Assembly: GCA_017414725.1 (NCBI GenBank)
Contig: JAFQKZ010000142.1
Location: 1 to 11,028, forward strand
DNA from: Clostridia bacterium
Lineage (GTDB): Bacteria; Bacillota; Clostridia; Oscillospirales; Acutalibacteraceae
DNA: 11,028 nt
Reading direction: 5' to 3'
Each line of letters starts with the position of its first letter. Position 1 is the stretch's first letter. Positions 1 to 7,164 of the stretch are shown here, piece by piece. The notes under the pieces are model-generated. The model was not told where the DNA came from. It did not search any database and saw only the letters and a program-made list of their open reading frames with translations. Made by a program: the position numbers and the translations under genes.

Positions 1-11
1 ACAAATAAAAC

Positions 12-39
12 TTGCAAAATTTTCGGCATGTGATATAAT
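12..39 (+). promoter_or_regulatory. Probable sigma-A promoter of the S10-spc operon
   Basis: A -35 box TTGCAA (12-17) and a perfect -10 box TATAAT (34-39) are separated by 16 nt. A TG at 31-32 lies one base before the -10 box, making it an extended -10 element. Transcription would start around 45-47. It stands alone upstream of rpsJ, where the main promoter of this operon lies in related bacteria. The sequence match is direct; activity is inferred. Confidence 0.75.
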
Positions 40-71
40 AAAAACACATGACTGAAACGATCTGCGAAGAA

Positions 72-128
72 GCGGGAGGTTGCAACTTATAGATATATAA
101 GAAATATTTATAAGTTGGTTATTTCCGT
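72..128 (+). promoter_or_regulatory. Long hairpin in the rpsJ leader
   Basis: The inner arms 83-96 and 104-117 pair over 14 bp (one G-U), with the 7-nt loop ATAAGAA at 97-103. The core CAACTTATA (83-91) / TATAAGTTG (109-117) is a perfect inverted repeat. A weaker outer stem pairs 72-78 (GCGGGAG) with 122-128 (TTTCCGT) through several G-U pairs, leaving an internal loop of 79-82 opposite 118-121. This is the strongest structure in the leader. Confidence 0.6.
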
Positions 129-135
129 GGAGTAT

Positions 136-154
136 GCCTGATCTGGAATCGGGC
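136..154 (+). promoter_or_regulatory. Second hairpin in the rpsJ leader
   Basis: GCCTGAT (136-142) pairs with ATCGGGC (148-154) over 7 bp (one U-G) around the 5-nt loop CTGGA. It is followed by an AT-rich stretch, but that is not a clean U-tract, so I do not call it a terminator. Confidence 0.45.
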
Positions 155-293
155 GAATTTTAATTTTTCGAGCTGTTCGGAAGATAGTTATGTCGGTGTG
201 TTTGCGGGATTTAAACACGAAACACCCGGACGAGTTGTTGAGTTTAAAACGCTCGTATTTGAAAATTTAATATAAATTAAAGGAGGGTACTTA

Positions 294-605
294 ATGGCAG
301 TAAAAGAAAAGATCAGAGTGCGTACCAAAGGCTATGATCACAAAATTGTAGACCAAGCGGCACTTAAGATCGTTGAGACTGCGACCAGAACAGGTTCAAA
401 AATTTCCGGACCTATTCCGTTGCCGACGGAAAAACAAGTTATTACTATATTGCGTTCGGTTCACATTAATAAAGATAGCCGTGAACAGTTTGAAATGAAA
501 ACGCATAAAAGATTAATTGATATTTATAAACCGTCGAAAAAAACTATTGATTCTTTGATGAATCTCGAACTCCCTGCAGGCGTTGAAATAGAAGTAAAAT
601 TATAA
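294..605 (+). CDS. rpsJ: Small-subunit ribosomal protein S10 (uS10)
   Basis: S10 is a 30S head protein and, as NusE, also a transcription antitermination factor that bridges NusG and NusB. The 103-residue product has the normal family length. It shows the family signatures [18 protein letters not shown] near the N-terminus, GPIPLPTEK around residues 39-47, and the segment from the [16 protein letters not shown] region on (about residues 62-77), with a usual C-terminal ending. The ATG follows AAGGAGG (280-286) at a good distance. It is the first gene after the promoter and leader and is followed by a 93-nt gap before rplC. Nothing is unusual in the protein; identification is essentially certain. 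Confidence 0.98.
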   Translation: MAVKEKIRVRTKGYDHKIVDQAALKIVETATRTGSKISGPIPLPTEKQVITILRSVHINKDSREQFEMKTHKRLIDIYKPSKKTIDSLMNLELPAGVEIEVKL

Positions 606-698
606 TTTTTATTTTATTTTTAACCTACATGCAGTCGGGGTCATGTTGATTTTATAAATATAAAGTTAACCAATAACCTAGCTTGGAGGAGAAAATTA

Positions 699-1343
699 AT
701 GAAAAAAGCTATTATGGGCAAAAAAATCGGAATGACTCAGATTTTTGATGAAAACGGAAAAGTCGTTCCCGTAACGGTAATCGAAGCCGGTCCGTGCGTA
801 GTTATACAGAAAAAGACTGTAGAGAGCGACGGATATAATTCAATTCAAATCGGATACGGAGATATACGTCCGAAACTCGTAAACAAACCGCAAAAAGGAC
901 ATTTTGATAAATTTGATGTAGCTCCAAAGCGTACTATTAAAGAGTGCAGATTGGACGATATAAGTGGATATAACACAGGAGATATTATAAAAGCGGATGT
1001 TTTTGCGGAAGGCGAGAGCATAGACGTAATCGGAACCAGCAAAGGTAAAGGCTGGGCGGGCGTAATTAAACGCTGGAACTTCGGAAGATTAAAAGAAACT
1101 CATGGTACAGGACCGACTGTAAGAAAAGGCGGTTCTATTGGTGCATGTTCTGACCCGTCGAGAGTTTTTAAGGGCAAGAAAATGTCCGGACATCTCGGTG
1201 CCGAAAGAGTTACTGTACAAAATTTAAAGATCGTAAAAGTTGATGTCGAGAATAATTTAATAGCTATAAAAGGCGCTGTTCCCGGACCGAAAGATGGCGT
1301 AGTTTTGATACGCGACAGCGTGAAAACTAAAATTAAAGCTTAG
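699..1343 (+). CDS. rplC: Large-subunit ribosomal protein L3 (uL3)
   Basis: L3 is an early-assembly 50S protein that binds 23S rRNA near its 3' end and reaches toward the peptidyl-transferase centre with a long internal loop. The 214 residues match the bacterial length. Visible signatures are [10 protein letters not shown] (7-16), [15 protein letters not shown] (112-126), and the central extension with [19 protein letters not shown] (144-162) followed by [14 protein letters not shown]. The start has GGAGG at 685-689, 9 nt ahead. rplD follows after 31 nt. Confidence 0.98.
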   Translation: MKKAIMGKKIGMTQIFDENGKVVPVTVIEAGPCVVIQKKTVESDGYNSIQIGYGDIRPKLVNKPQKGHFDKFDVAPKRTIKECRLDDISGYNTGDIIKADVFAEGESIDVIGTSKGKGWAGVIKRWNFGRLKETHGTGPTVRKGGSIGACSDPSRVFKGKKMSGHLGAERVTVQNLKIVKVDVENNLIAIKGAVPGPKDGVVLIRDSVKTKIKA

Positions 1344-1374
1344 TTATAAAGTTCGAAAGGAGGAGTAATAAATA

Positions 1375-1998
1375 ATGCCTAAAATTACAGTTTTAGATAT
1401 GCAGGGCAAAGAAGTTGAAGTTATAGATTTGCCGGAGAGCATTTTCGGGATCGAACCGAATCAAGATGTAATGCACGATGTAGTCGTAAATTATCTGGCG
1501 AACAGAAGGCAGGGCACACAGAGTGCGTTGACAAGAGCAGAAGTTTCCGGAGGCGGAAAAAAACCATGGAGACAAAAAGGTACAGGCCACGCTCGTCAGG
1601 GTTCTATCAGAGCACCCCAATGGAGACATGGTGGTATAGTTTTCGCGCCAAAGCCGAGAGACTATAGTTATGTACTTAACAAAAAAGTCAAAAGATTAGC
1701 TTTAAAATCTGCGTTCTCGAGCAAATTTTTGGGAAATAATATTATAGTTCTGGATAATATTAAGCTCGAAGAGTACAAGACAAAGACTATGATAAACATA
1801 CTCCAAAATATTAAAGCTGAGGGAAAATCTCTGATAGTTTTACCGGAAGTAAATAATATGATAATTAAATCTTCGAATAATATTCCGGGCGTAAAGACTT
1901 CTCAGATTAATAATTTAAACGTTTATGATATATTAAACGCCAAAAATTTAGTTATACTCAAAGATTCTATCAGTAAAATCGAGGAGGTGTACGCATAA
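1375..1998 (+). CDS. rplD: Large-subunit ribosomal protein L4 (uL4)
   Basis: L4 binds 23S rRNA domain I, and its extended loop lines the exit tunnel beside L22. In E. coli it is also the repressor of the S10 operon. The 207-residue product shows the tunnel loop at about residues 45-100, with RRQGTQSALTRAEVSGGGKK, PWRQKGTGHARQGSIRAPQW and HGGIVFAPKPRDYSY. The ATG has AAAGGAGG upstream at 1356-1363. Its last codons contain the rplW ribosome binding site, and its stop overlaps the rplW start. If the rpsJ leader is a feedback target, L4 is the first protein to test as its ligand (inference). Confidence 0.97.
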   Translation: MPKITVLDMQGKEVEVIDLPESIFGIEPNQDVMHDVVVNYLANRRQGTQSALTRAEVSGGGKKPWRQKGTGHARQGSIRAPQWRHGGIVFAPKPRDYSYVLNKKVKRLALKSAFSSKFLGNNIIVLDNIKLEEYKTKTMINILQNIKAEGKSLIVLPEVNNMIIKSSNNIPGVKTSQINNLNVYDILNAKNLVILKDSISKIEEVYA

Positions 1999-2288
1999 TG
2001 CTAGCACATGATATTATTATAAAACCGATTGTTACTGAAAAGACCATGAAGGGTATGCCGGATAAGAAATATACTTTTAGAGTAAATAAAAATGCCGGGA
2101 AAGTTGAAATTTCGAAAGCTGTAGAAGAAATTTTCGGAGTAAAAGTAGCGAAAGTAAATACTTTGAACGTACGCGGAAGATTTCGTCGCAAAGGAAAATA
2201 TTCAGGGTACACACCGGCTTGGAAAAAAGCATATGTGACTTTGAAACCTGACAGCAAAGGCATCGAGTTCTTTGACAATATAATATAA
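1998..2288 (+). CDS. rplW: Large-subunit ribosomal protein L23 (uL23)
   Basis: L23 sits at the polypeptide exit and is the docking site for trigger factor and SRP. The 96-residue product has the family core DIIIKPIVTEKTM at the N-terminus, YTFRVNKNAGKVEISKAVEE in the middle, and the basic stretch with GRFRRKGKYSGYTPAWKKAYVTL near residues 60-82. The ATG overlaps the rplD stop by one base (TAATG). The binding site GAGGAGGT (1981-1988) lies inside the rplD coding sequence, so the two genes are probably translationally coupled. A 99-nt gap follows. Confidence 0.97.
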   Translation: MLAHDIIIKPIVTEKTMKGMPDKKYTFRVNKNAGKVEISKAVEEIFGVKVAKVNTLNVRGRFRRKGKYSGYTPAWKKAYVTLKPDSKGIEFFDNII

Positions 2289-2300
2289 TAAAAATAATAT
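2272..2300 (+). promoter_or_regulatory. Possible internal promoter at the end of rplW
   Basis: A perfect TTGACA (2272-2277) inside the last rplW codons lies 17 nt from TAATAT (2295-2300). A better -10 box, TATAAT (2298-2303), is at a poor 20-nt spacing. The sequence is very AT-rich, so -10-like boxes are expected by chance and the call is weak. If real, it would feed rplB and the genes after it. Confidence 0.3.
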
Positions 2301-2337
2301 AATTTTAATAAATATTTAAAATTAAAAAAGAAAGTAT

Positions 2338-2353
2338 GGAGGAGTCAGCCTCC
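2338..2353 (+). promoter_or_regulatory. GGAGG/CCTCC hairpin upstream of rplB
   Basis: GGAGG (2338-2342) and CCTCC (2349-2353) form a perfect 5-bp GC-rich stem around the 6-nt loop AGTCAG, in an otherwise AT-rich 99-nt gap. The left arm is itself a Shine-Dalgarno sequence, and the right arm is the anti-Shine-Dalgarno core. The true rplB site GAGGAG (2372-2377) lies 18 nt further on. No U-run follows, so it is not an intrinsic terminator. The role is unknown. Confidence 0.45.
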
Positions 2354-2387
2354 GCAAAGCTTAAATTTTTAGAGGAGTGTGAAATAA

Positions 2388-3221
2388 TTGGCAATTAAAA
2401 GTTATAAACCGACGACCCCGTCAAGAAGAAACATGTCGGTTATAGATTATTCTAAATTGTCCAAAGTAGCGCCGGAAAAAAGCTTATTACTTCCGTTGAA
2501 CAAAAAAGCCGGACGCAATAGTTACGGAAGAATCACCGTAAGACATAGAGGCGGCGGAAACAGAAGAAAGTACAGAATTATAGATTTCAAGAGAAGAAAA
2601 TTCGGAGTACCGGGCAAAGTCTTGACTTTAGAATACGATCCGAACAGATCTTCGCATATAGCACTTGTACAGTATGCCGACGGCGAAAAAAGATATATAA
2701 TCGCACCTCAGGGTCTAGAAATCGGTCAAGAAATAATTTCCGGTGAAAATTCAGATATTAAACTCGGAAACGCACTTGCTTTGTCTGATATTCCTGTCGG
2801 TACGTTTGTTCACAATGTAGAATTATATCCCGGGAAAGGTGCCCAGATAGCAAGATCCGCCGGAATCATGGCTCAGTTAATGGCCAAAGAAGGCAAATTA
2901 GCTCTGTTGAGACTTCCGTCCGGAGAACTCAGAAACGTTCCTGTAGAATGTATGGCATCTATAGGTCAAGTCGGAAACATAGATCACGAAAACGTAAAAT
3001 TAGGTAAAGCCGGTCGTAAGAGACATATGGGCTGGAGACCTACTGTACGCGGATCTGTCATGAACCCATGCGATCACCCGCACGGTGGTGGTGAAGGTAA
3101 ATCGCCTATCGGTAGACCAGGACCTGTTACACCTTGGGGTAAACCTGCACTGGGATACAAGACCCGTAACAAAAAGAAAAAATCCAATAAATTTATTGTC
3201 AAGAGAAGAAATTCTAAATAA
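2388..3221 (+). CDS. rplB: Large-subunit ribosomal protein L2 (uL2)
   Basis: L2 is a core 50S protein near the peptidyl-transferase centre, needed for subunit association. The 277-residue product has the usual length. It begins [15 protein letters not shown], then shows [20 protein letters not shown] (49-68), [20 protein letters not shown] (138-157) and the hallmark [20 protein letters not shown] (225-244). His230 is probably the counterpart of the E. coli residue His229. The tail is basic ([14 protein letters not shown]). The start is a TTG at 2388, preceded by AGAGGAG (2371-2377); no ATG is available at the family's normal N-terminus. Confidence 0.97.
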   Translation: MAIKSYKPTTPSRRNMSVIDYSKLSKVAPEKSLLLPLNKKAGRNSYGRITVRHRGGGNRRKYRIIDFKRRKFGVPGKVLTLEYDPNRSSHIALVQYADGEKRYIIAPQGLEIGQEIISGENSDIKLGNALALSDIPVGTFVHNVELYPGKGAQIARSAGIMAQLMAKEGKLALLRLPSGELRNVPVECMASIGQVGNIDHENVKLGKAGRKRHMGWRPTVRGSVMNPCDHPHGGGEGKSPIGRPGPVTPWGKPALGYKTRNKKKKSNKFIVKRRNSK

Positions 3222-3277
3222 ATTTATTAAAAATATATTAAATATAAAAATAAAAATAATAGAAAGGAGAGAGTTGA

Positions 3278-3556
3278 GTGAGCAGAAGCTTGAAAAAAGC
3301 GCCTTTTGTGCAGCCTGTGTTATTTAAAAGAGTCGCAGAGTTAAATAAATCCGGAGAGAAAAAAGTTCTAAAAACTTGGAGCAGATCTTCGACTATATTT
3401 CCGGAATTCGTAGGACATACTTTCGGGGTACATGACGGACGAAAACATATTCCGGTATATGTCACAGAAGATATGGTTGGACATAAACTCGGTGAATTCG
3501 CACCAACGAGAACTTTTAAAGGCCACGCAGGTTCGAAAACCACGGGCAAAAAATAA
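3278..3556 (+). CDS. rpsS: Small-subunit ribosomal protein S19 (uS19)
   Basis: S19 lies in the 30S head, near the A-site finger, and pairs with S13. The 92 residues show the diagnostic start [14 protein letters not shown], then [20 protein letters not shown] (about 39-58) and the end [18 protein letters not shown]. The start is GTG at 3278, with AAAGGAG at 3263-3269. This choice gives the conserved [11 protein letters not shown]-terminus. The preceding gap is 56 nt and the next 38 nt. Confidence 0.97.
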   Translation: MSRSLKKAPFVQPVLFKRVAELNKSGEKKVLKTWSRSSTIFPEFVGHTFGVHDGRKHIPVYVTEDMVGHKLGEFAPTRTFKGHAGSKTTGKK

Positions 3557-3594
3557 ATAAAAATATAAATAAGTTTCGAGAGGAGTTGTATTAG

Positions 3595-3930
3595 TTGGAA
3601 GCTACAGCGCATTTAAAATACGCTAGAATTTCACCAAGAAAAGTTTCAATAGTCTTAGATTTAATAAGAAACAAGCCTGTAGATTATGCAATGGCAGTAT
3701 TAAAAAATACTCCAAAATCTGCGTGTGAATATTTGGAAAAATTATTAAATTCTGCTATAGCAAACGCCGTAAATAATAATCAAATGGACGTAACTCAGTT
3801 ATACGTATCAGAATGTTTCGCGTGTCCGGGACCGATTTTGAAAAGAATTCGTCCGATGTCTAAGGGCAGAGCTTACAGAATTAAAAAAAGAAGCTCGCAC
3901 GTTACTATTAAATTAAAAGAAAAAAATTAA
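3595..3930 (+). CDS. rplV: Large-subunit ribosomal protein L22 (uL22)
   Basis: L22 lines the exit tunnel with a long beta-hairpin opposite L4; mutations there can give macrolide resistance in other bacteria. The 111-residue product shows the N-terminal KYARISPRKVSIVLDLIRNK (8-27), the central AVLKNTPKSACEYLEKLLNS, and the hairpin GPILKRIRPMSKGRAYRIKK (79-98) followed by RSSHVTI. No obvious deletion or insertion is seen in the hairpin tip. The start is TTG at 3595 with GAGAGGAG at 3578-3585; an upstream TTG in the same frame is closed off by a TAG at 3592-3594. Confidence 0.96.
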   Translation: MEATAHLKYARISPRKVSIVLDLIRNKPVDYAMAVLKNTPKSACEYLEKLLNSAIANAVNNNQMDVTQLYVSECFACPGPILKRIRPMSKGRAYRIKKRSSHVTIKLKEKN

Positions 3931-3967
3931 AATTATATTAAAAATATAAATATAAAGGAGGCATACT

Positions 3968-4648
3968 ATGGGCCAGAAAGTACATCCGAGTGGTTTTAGA
4001 GTTGGTGTTATTAAAAACTGGGATTCAAGATGGATCGTGAAGAAAAAAGACTTCGCTGATACTCTTGTTGAAGATTACAATATTCGTAGAGCATTGACTA
4101 AAAGATTAAAATCCGTCGGTGTTTCAAAAATTGAGATCGAGAGAGACAGTCATAAAATCCGTTTGCATATACATTGTGCGAAACCCGGTATAGTCATCGG
4201 TAAAGGTGGCGCGGAAATCGAAAAATTAAAAGCTTTCTGTAAAACTCTCACGAAAAAACCTGTAGTAATAAATATTGTCGAAGTTAAGAACGCTGATACC
4301 AATGCAAAGTTAGTTGCAGAAAATATCGCAGTTCAATTAGAAAAGAGAGTTTCGTTCAGAAGAGCTCTTAAACAAGCTATGGGTCGTGCCATGAAATCCG
4401 GAGCAAAGGGCATTAAAACACAAGTTTCCGGAAGACTTGGAGGAGCAGAAATCGCTCGTACAGAACACTATCACGAAGGAACTATTCCGTTGCAGACTAT
4501 CAGAGCAGATATAGATTATGGTTTTGCCGAAGCTGCTACGACATATGGAATTCTAGGTGTAAAAGTCTGGATATACAAAGGTGAAGTTTTATCCGGTCAG
4601 AAAACACAACAAGGGGGCGTTGTAGATGCTGTTACCCAAAAGAACTAA
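3968..4648 (+). CDS. rpsC: Small-subunit ribosomal protein S3 (uS3)
   Basis: S3 is at the mRNA entry channel of the 30S head, where with S4 and S5 it helps unwind incoming mRNA. The 226 residues start [21 protein letters not shown] domain carries the GKGG loop in [16 protein letters not shown] (73-88). The pair Arg131-Arg132, in [20 protein letters not shown] (129-148), matches the basic patch linked to helicase activity. The C-terminal domain contains [18 protein letters not shown] (154-171). AAAGGAGG is at 3954-3961. The last 23 nt overlap the start of rplP in another frame. Confidence 0.97.
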   Translation: MGQKVHPSGFRVGVIKNWDSRWIVKKKDFADTLVEDYNIRRALTKRLKSVGVSKIEIERDSHKIRLHIHCAKPGIVIGKGGAEIEKLKAFCKTLTKKPVVINIVEVKNADTNAKLVAENIAVQLEKRVSFRRALKQAMGRAMKSGAKGIKTQVSGRLGGAEIARTEHYHEGTIPLQTIRADIDYGFAEAATTYGILGVKVWIYKGEVLSGQKTQQGGVVDAVTQKN

Positions 4649-5060
4649 GTATAGAAAAGTACACAGAGGTCGCATGAAAGGCCGTGCTATCAGAGGTAGT
4701 CAAGTTTCTCACGGAACTTTTGGACTGCAAGCTCTCGAGCCCACTTGGATAACTTCAAATCAAATTGAAGCTGCCCGTATTGCTATGACAAGATTCTGTA
4801 AAAGAGCAGGAAAAGTCTGGATTAAAATTTTCCCGGATAAGCCGATTACAAAAAAACCTGCTGAAACACGTATGGGTAAAGGAAAAGGCTCTCCGGAATT
4901 CTGGGTATCAGTCGTAAAGCCTGGTAGAATCATGTTTGAGATAGCTGATGTTCCTGAGCACACAGCCAGAGAAGCTATGAGATTGGCTGCAAATAAATTA
5001 CCTATAGCATGTAAATTCGTAAGAAAACAAGATCAAGTTCAGGGCGGTGAGGTTAAATGA
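4626..5060 (+). CDS. rplP: Large-subunit ribosomal protein L16 (uL16)
   Basis: L16 is a late-assembly 50S protein near the A-site that helps position tRNA. The 144-residue product has the standard start [19 protein letters not shown], then [20 protein letters not shown] (30-49), the central [20 protein letters not shown] and the signature [15 protein letters not shown] (80-94). Arg82 is the counterpart of the arginine hydroxylated in E. coli L16; whether it is modified here is unknown. The ATG lies inside rpsC with AAGGGGG at 4611-4617, 8 nt ahead, and the conserved N-terminus supports this start despite the 23-nt overlap. Confidence 0.97.
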   Translation: MLLPKRTKYRKVHRGRMKGRAIRGSQVSHGTFGLQALEPTWITSNQIEAARIAMTRFCKRAGKVWIKIFPDKPITKKPAETRMGKGKGSPEFWVSVVKPGRIMFEIADVPEHTAREAMRLAANKLPIACKFVRKQDQVQGGEVK

Positions 5061-5266
5061 AAAAAGCTTCAGAGCTTAAAAATTTAAATACTGAAGAATT
5101 AGTACAAAAAATAAAAGATTTGAAGTCTGAGTTATTTAACCTGAGATTTCAAATGGCAGTAAATCAGCTGGAAAATCCGATGAGAATCAAAGCTGTGAAA
5201 AAAGACATTGCCAGAGCACAAACTTTTTTGTGTATCAAAAACAGAGAAATTTTAAATAATAATTAA
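5057..5266 (+). CDS. rpmC: Large-subunit ribosomal protein L29 (uL29)
   Basis: L29 is a small two-helix protein next to L23 at the exit-tunnel rim. The 69 residues show the family pattern: [20 protein letters not shown], then [20 protein letters not shown] and [11 protein letters not shown]. The ATG overlaps the rplP stop in ATGA (5057-5060). The local binding site is weak (GAGG at 5049-5052), so translation probably depends on coupling to rplP. The tail ([11 protein letters not shown]) is slightly longer than in many homologues. Confidence 0.95.
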   Translation: MKKASELKNLNTEELVQKIKDLKSELFNLRFQMAVNQLENPMRIKAVKKDIARAQTFLCIKNREILNNN

Positions 5267-5305
5267 TAATTTTAAAATAATAAAATTAAAGGGGGAAAAA
5301 GTCTT

Positions 5306-5563
5306 TTGACAGAAAGAAATTTACGAAAAGTCAAGATCGGCGATGTCGTAAGCGACAAAATGAACAAAACTATAGTCGTTGCGGTTAAAGACAGCGTTAA
5401 GCATGATTTGTATAAAAAAGTCATGAAGAGAACGAGAAAATTTAAAGCTCATGACGAAGAAAATTCATGTAAAATCGGCGATCGAGTACAAATTATGGAA
5501 ACAAGAAAGTTGTCTAAAGACAAGTCTTGGAGATTAGTTAAGATACTCGAGCACGCGAAATAA
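5306..5563 (+). CDS. rpsQ: Small-subunit ribosomal protein S17 (uS17)
   Basis: S17 is a primary 16S rRNA-binding protein with an OB fold. The 85 residues carry [16 protein letters not shown] (12-27), the loop [20 protein letters not shown] and the C-terminal [20 protein letters not shown]. The start is TTG at 5306 with AAAGGGGG at 5288-5295, giving the usual short N-terminus ([11 protein letters not shown]). The next gene follows after 44 nt. This is the last gene of the S10 part of the cluster. Confidence 0.96.
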   Translation: MTERNLRKVKIGDVVSDKMNKTIVVAVKDSVKHDLYKKVMKRTRKFKAHDEENSCKIGDRVQIMETRKLSKDKSWRLVKILEHAK

Positions 5564-5607
5564 TATTAAATTTATAAAATATAAAAAAGTAGGGAGGAGA
5601 ATTTACT

Positions 5608-5976
5608 GTGATACAGCCTCAAACTCGTTTAAAAATTGCTGATAATACAGGTGCAAAAGAAATCATGTGTTTCAGAGTACTGGGCGGAACAAGAAGAAAG
5701 TACGCTCACGTCGGAGATATAATAGTTGCTTCTGTTAAAAAAGCAACACCCGGCGGAGTTGTCAAAAAAGGCGACGTAGTAAAAGCTGTTGTAGTGCGTA
5801 CGAAATCCAAAGTTCGTAGACAAGACGGTTCATATATAAGCTTTGACGAAAACTCAGCAGTTATAGTAAAAGAAGACAAAACTCCGAGAGGAACTCGTAT
5901 TTTTGGACCTGTTGCACGTGAGATCCGTGACAAGGGTTACATGAAAATTTCGAGCTTAGCACCGGAAGTATTATAA
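5608..5976 (+). CDS. rplN: Large-subunit ribosomal protein L14 (uL14)
   Basis: L14 lies on the 50S interface and contributes to bridges with 16S rRNA; it is also the docking site of the silencing factor RsfS in other bacteria. The 122 residues are exactly the common length. They show [40 protein letters not shown] (26-45), [13 protein letters not shown] and [20 protein letters not shown] near the end. The start is GTG at 5608 with GGGAGGAG at 5592-5599. This is the first gene of the spc part. The earlier spacing is ordinary, and I see no clear promoter before it. Confidence 0.97.
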   Translation: MIQPQTRLKIADNTGAKEIMCFRVLGGTRRKYAHVGDIIVASVKKATPGGVVKKGDVVKAVVVRTKSKVRRQDGSYISFDENSAVIVKEDKTPRGTRIFGPVAREIRDKGYMKISSLAPEVL

Positions 5977-5994
5977 TAGGAGGTGGATTAACCG

Positions 5995-6351
5995 GTGTTT
6001 AAAAAGCATAATAATTTAAATACTAATAATAAGAAAATTAAGCTAAGTTTAAAAACAGGCGATAAAGTTCAAGTTCTGAGCGGAAAAGATCGCGGTAAAC
6101 AGGGTAAAATTATAGCTGTAAGCCCGAAAGAACAAAAAGTTATAGTTGAAGGCGTAAATATAGTATCTAAGCACGTGAAGCCCAGAAGAGCCGGCGAAGA
6201 AGGCGGTATAGTTAAAGCTGAAAGTGCGTTATATGCTTGTAAAGTACAGTTAGTTTGCCCCAACTGTAATAAAACTACACGAGTTGCACACAAATTTTTA
6301 GAAGACGGAACTAAAAAACGTTGTTGCAAGAAATGCGATCAAGTAATTTAA
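5995..6351 (+). CDS. rplX: Large-subunit ribosomal protein L24 (uL24) with zinc ribbon
   Basis: L24 is an early 50S assembly initiator near the exit tunnel. The 118-residue product has a KOW motif region, KTGDKVQVLSGKDRGKQGKI (20-39), then NIVSKHVKPRR and a C-terminal ribbon with CPNC (88-91) and CKKC (111-114), an extra Cys at 110, and the linking VAHKFLEDGTK. Such a four-cysteine tail probably binds zinc. The N-terminus has about 13 extra polar, asparagine-rich residues (FKKHNNLNTNNKK) before the usual L24 start. The GTG at 5995 is well supported: a near-perfect AGGAGGTG (5978-5985) lies 9 nt ahead, and no better start follows. Confidence 0.95.
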   Translation: MFKKHNNLNTNNKKIKLSLKTGDKVQVLSGKDRGKQGKIIAVSPKEQKVIVEGVNIVSKHVKPRRAGEEGGIVKAESALYACKVQLVCPNCNKTTRVAHKFLEDGTKKRCCKKCDQVI

Positions 6352-6383
6352 TTTTTTGAACACGAAAGGAGGAAAAATTTTTA

Positions 6384-6935
6384 ATGTCAAGATTGAAAGA
6401 AATTTATCAGAGTCAAGTAATTAATTCGATGATCGATAAATTTGGATATAAAAACGTAATGCAGGTCCCAAAACTGGAAAAAATAGTTATAAACGTAGGT
6501 GCCGGCGAAGCGCGTGACAACTCAAAAGTTATTAATTCTATCATGAATGATCTGAGTATAATAACCGGACAAAAAGCAGTTGTCTGTACAGCAAAAAAAT
6601 CTGTTGCGAATTTTAAAGTACGTGAGGGCATGAAAATCGGAGTAAAAGTTACTTTGAGATCCGAAAAAATGTACGAATTTTTGGACAGATTATTTAATTT
6701 GGCTCTTCCGAGAGTTAGAGACTTTAGGGGTATTAATCCAAAGTCTTTTGACGGACGCGGAAATTATAATATGGGCGTCAAAGAGCAGTTGATTTTCCCG
6801 GAAATAGAATATGACAAAATAGACAGTATTCGTGGTATGGATATTTCTATAAGCACGACAGCTCTGACAGACGACGAAGCACGTGAATTATTAAGATTCT
6901 TAGGTGCACCGTTCATGAAAAATAAAAATAACTGA
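6384..6935 (+). CDS. rplE: Large-subunit ribosomal protein L5 (uL5)
   Basis: L5 binds 5S rRNA and forms part of the central protuberance, contacting the P-site tRNA and S13. The 183 residues match the family, with a few extra at the C-terminus (KNKNN). Signatures are [16 protein letters not shown] (28-43), [40 protein letters not shown] (109-128) and [11 protein letters not shown]. The ATG has AAAGGAGG at 6365-6372. In E. coli, S8 represses the spc operon by binding mRNA at the start of rplE; I could not find a convincing S8-like site here. The rpsZ binding site overlaps its stop codon. Confidence 0.97.
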   Translation: MSRLKEIYQSQVINSMIDKFGYKNVMQVPKLEKIVINVGAGEARDNSKVINSIMNDLSIITGQKAVVCTAKKSVANFKVREGMKIGVKVTLRSEKMYEFLDRLFNLALPRVRDFRGINPKSFDGRGNYNMGVKEQLIFPEIEYDKIDSIRGMDISISTTALTDDEARELLRFLGAPFMKNKNN

Positions 6936-6946
6936 GGAGGGATATT

Positions 6947-7132
6947 GTGGCTAAAGTATCGTTAAAAATTAAACAACAGAGAAAACAAAAATTTTCGACT
7001 CGTGAATATTCAAGATGCAAAATATGTGGTAGGCCACATGCATATCTCCGTAAGTTCGGTATATGCCGTATTTGTTTCAGAAACTTAGCACACAAGGGAG
7101 AAATACCCGGAGTCAGAAAAGCCAGCTGGTAA
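6947..7132 (+). CDS. rpsZ: Small-subunit ribosomal protein S14, zinc-binding type Z (uS14)
   Basis: S14 is a 30S head assembly protein. At 61 residues this is the short, zinc-binding form (type Z, also annotated rpsN), not the roughly 100-residue zinc-free form. It shows CKIC (24-27) and CRIC (40-43) as the metal site, [18 protein letters not shown], and the ending [11 protein letters not shown]. The start is GTG at 6947 with GAGGAGGG (6934-6941), which overlaps the rplE stop codon; only 11 nt separate the genes. The Z form is typical of Bacillota and needs zinc. A second, zinc-free S14 elsewhere in the genome cannot be judged from here. Confidence 0.97.
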   Translation: MAKVSLKIKQQRKQKFSTREYSRCKICGRPHAYLRKFGICRICFRNLAHKGEIPGVRKASW

Positions 7133-7164
7133 AAATATAAAAACAAAAGGAGGACAGATAGTTC

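Larger units (their letters stand above)
46..293 (+). promoter_or_regulatory. Long structured 5' leader of rpsJ
   Basis: About 250 nt of probable untranslated leader lies between the inferred transcription start and the rpsJ ATG. It holds a long hairpin (72-128), a second hairpin (136-154), repeats that allow competing pairings (198-231) and a possible 5-bp pairing ACGAG (230-234)/CTCGT (252-256). It ends in the rpsJ ribosome binding site AAGGAGG (280-286). No GC stem followed by a U-run is visible, so a classical attenuator is not supported. In E. coli the S10 operon leader is the target of L4 autoregulation; that this leader acts the same way is only an inference. No protein-coding gene is supported here. 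Confidence 0.55.

Noticed and set aside
134..163. Nine-codon open frame in the rpsJ leader (ATG at 134, TAA at 161-163), a possible leader peptide
   Set aside because: The purine stretch GTGGAG ends one base before the ATG, too close for initiation, and the ATG is partly buried in the 136-154 hairpin. No regulatory codon run is seen.
3085..3327. 80-codon plus-strand open frame overlapping the end of rplB and the start of rpsS
   Set aside because: It is out of frame with two conserved genes and resembles neither; no independent ribosome site.
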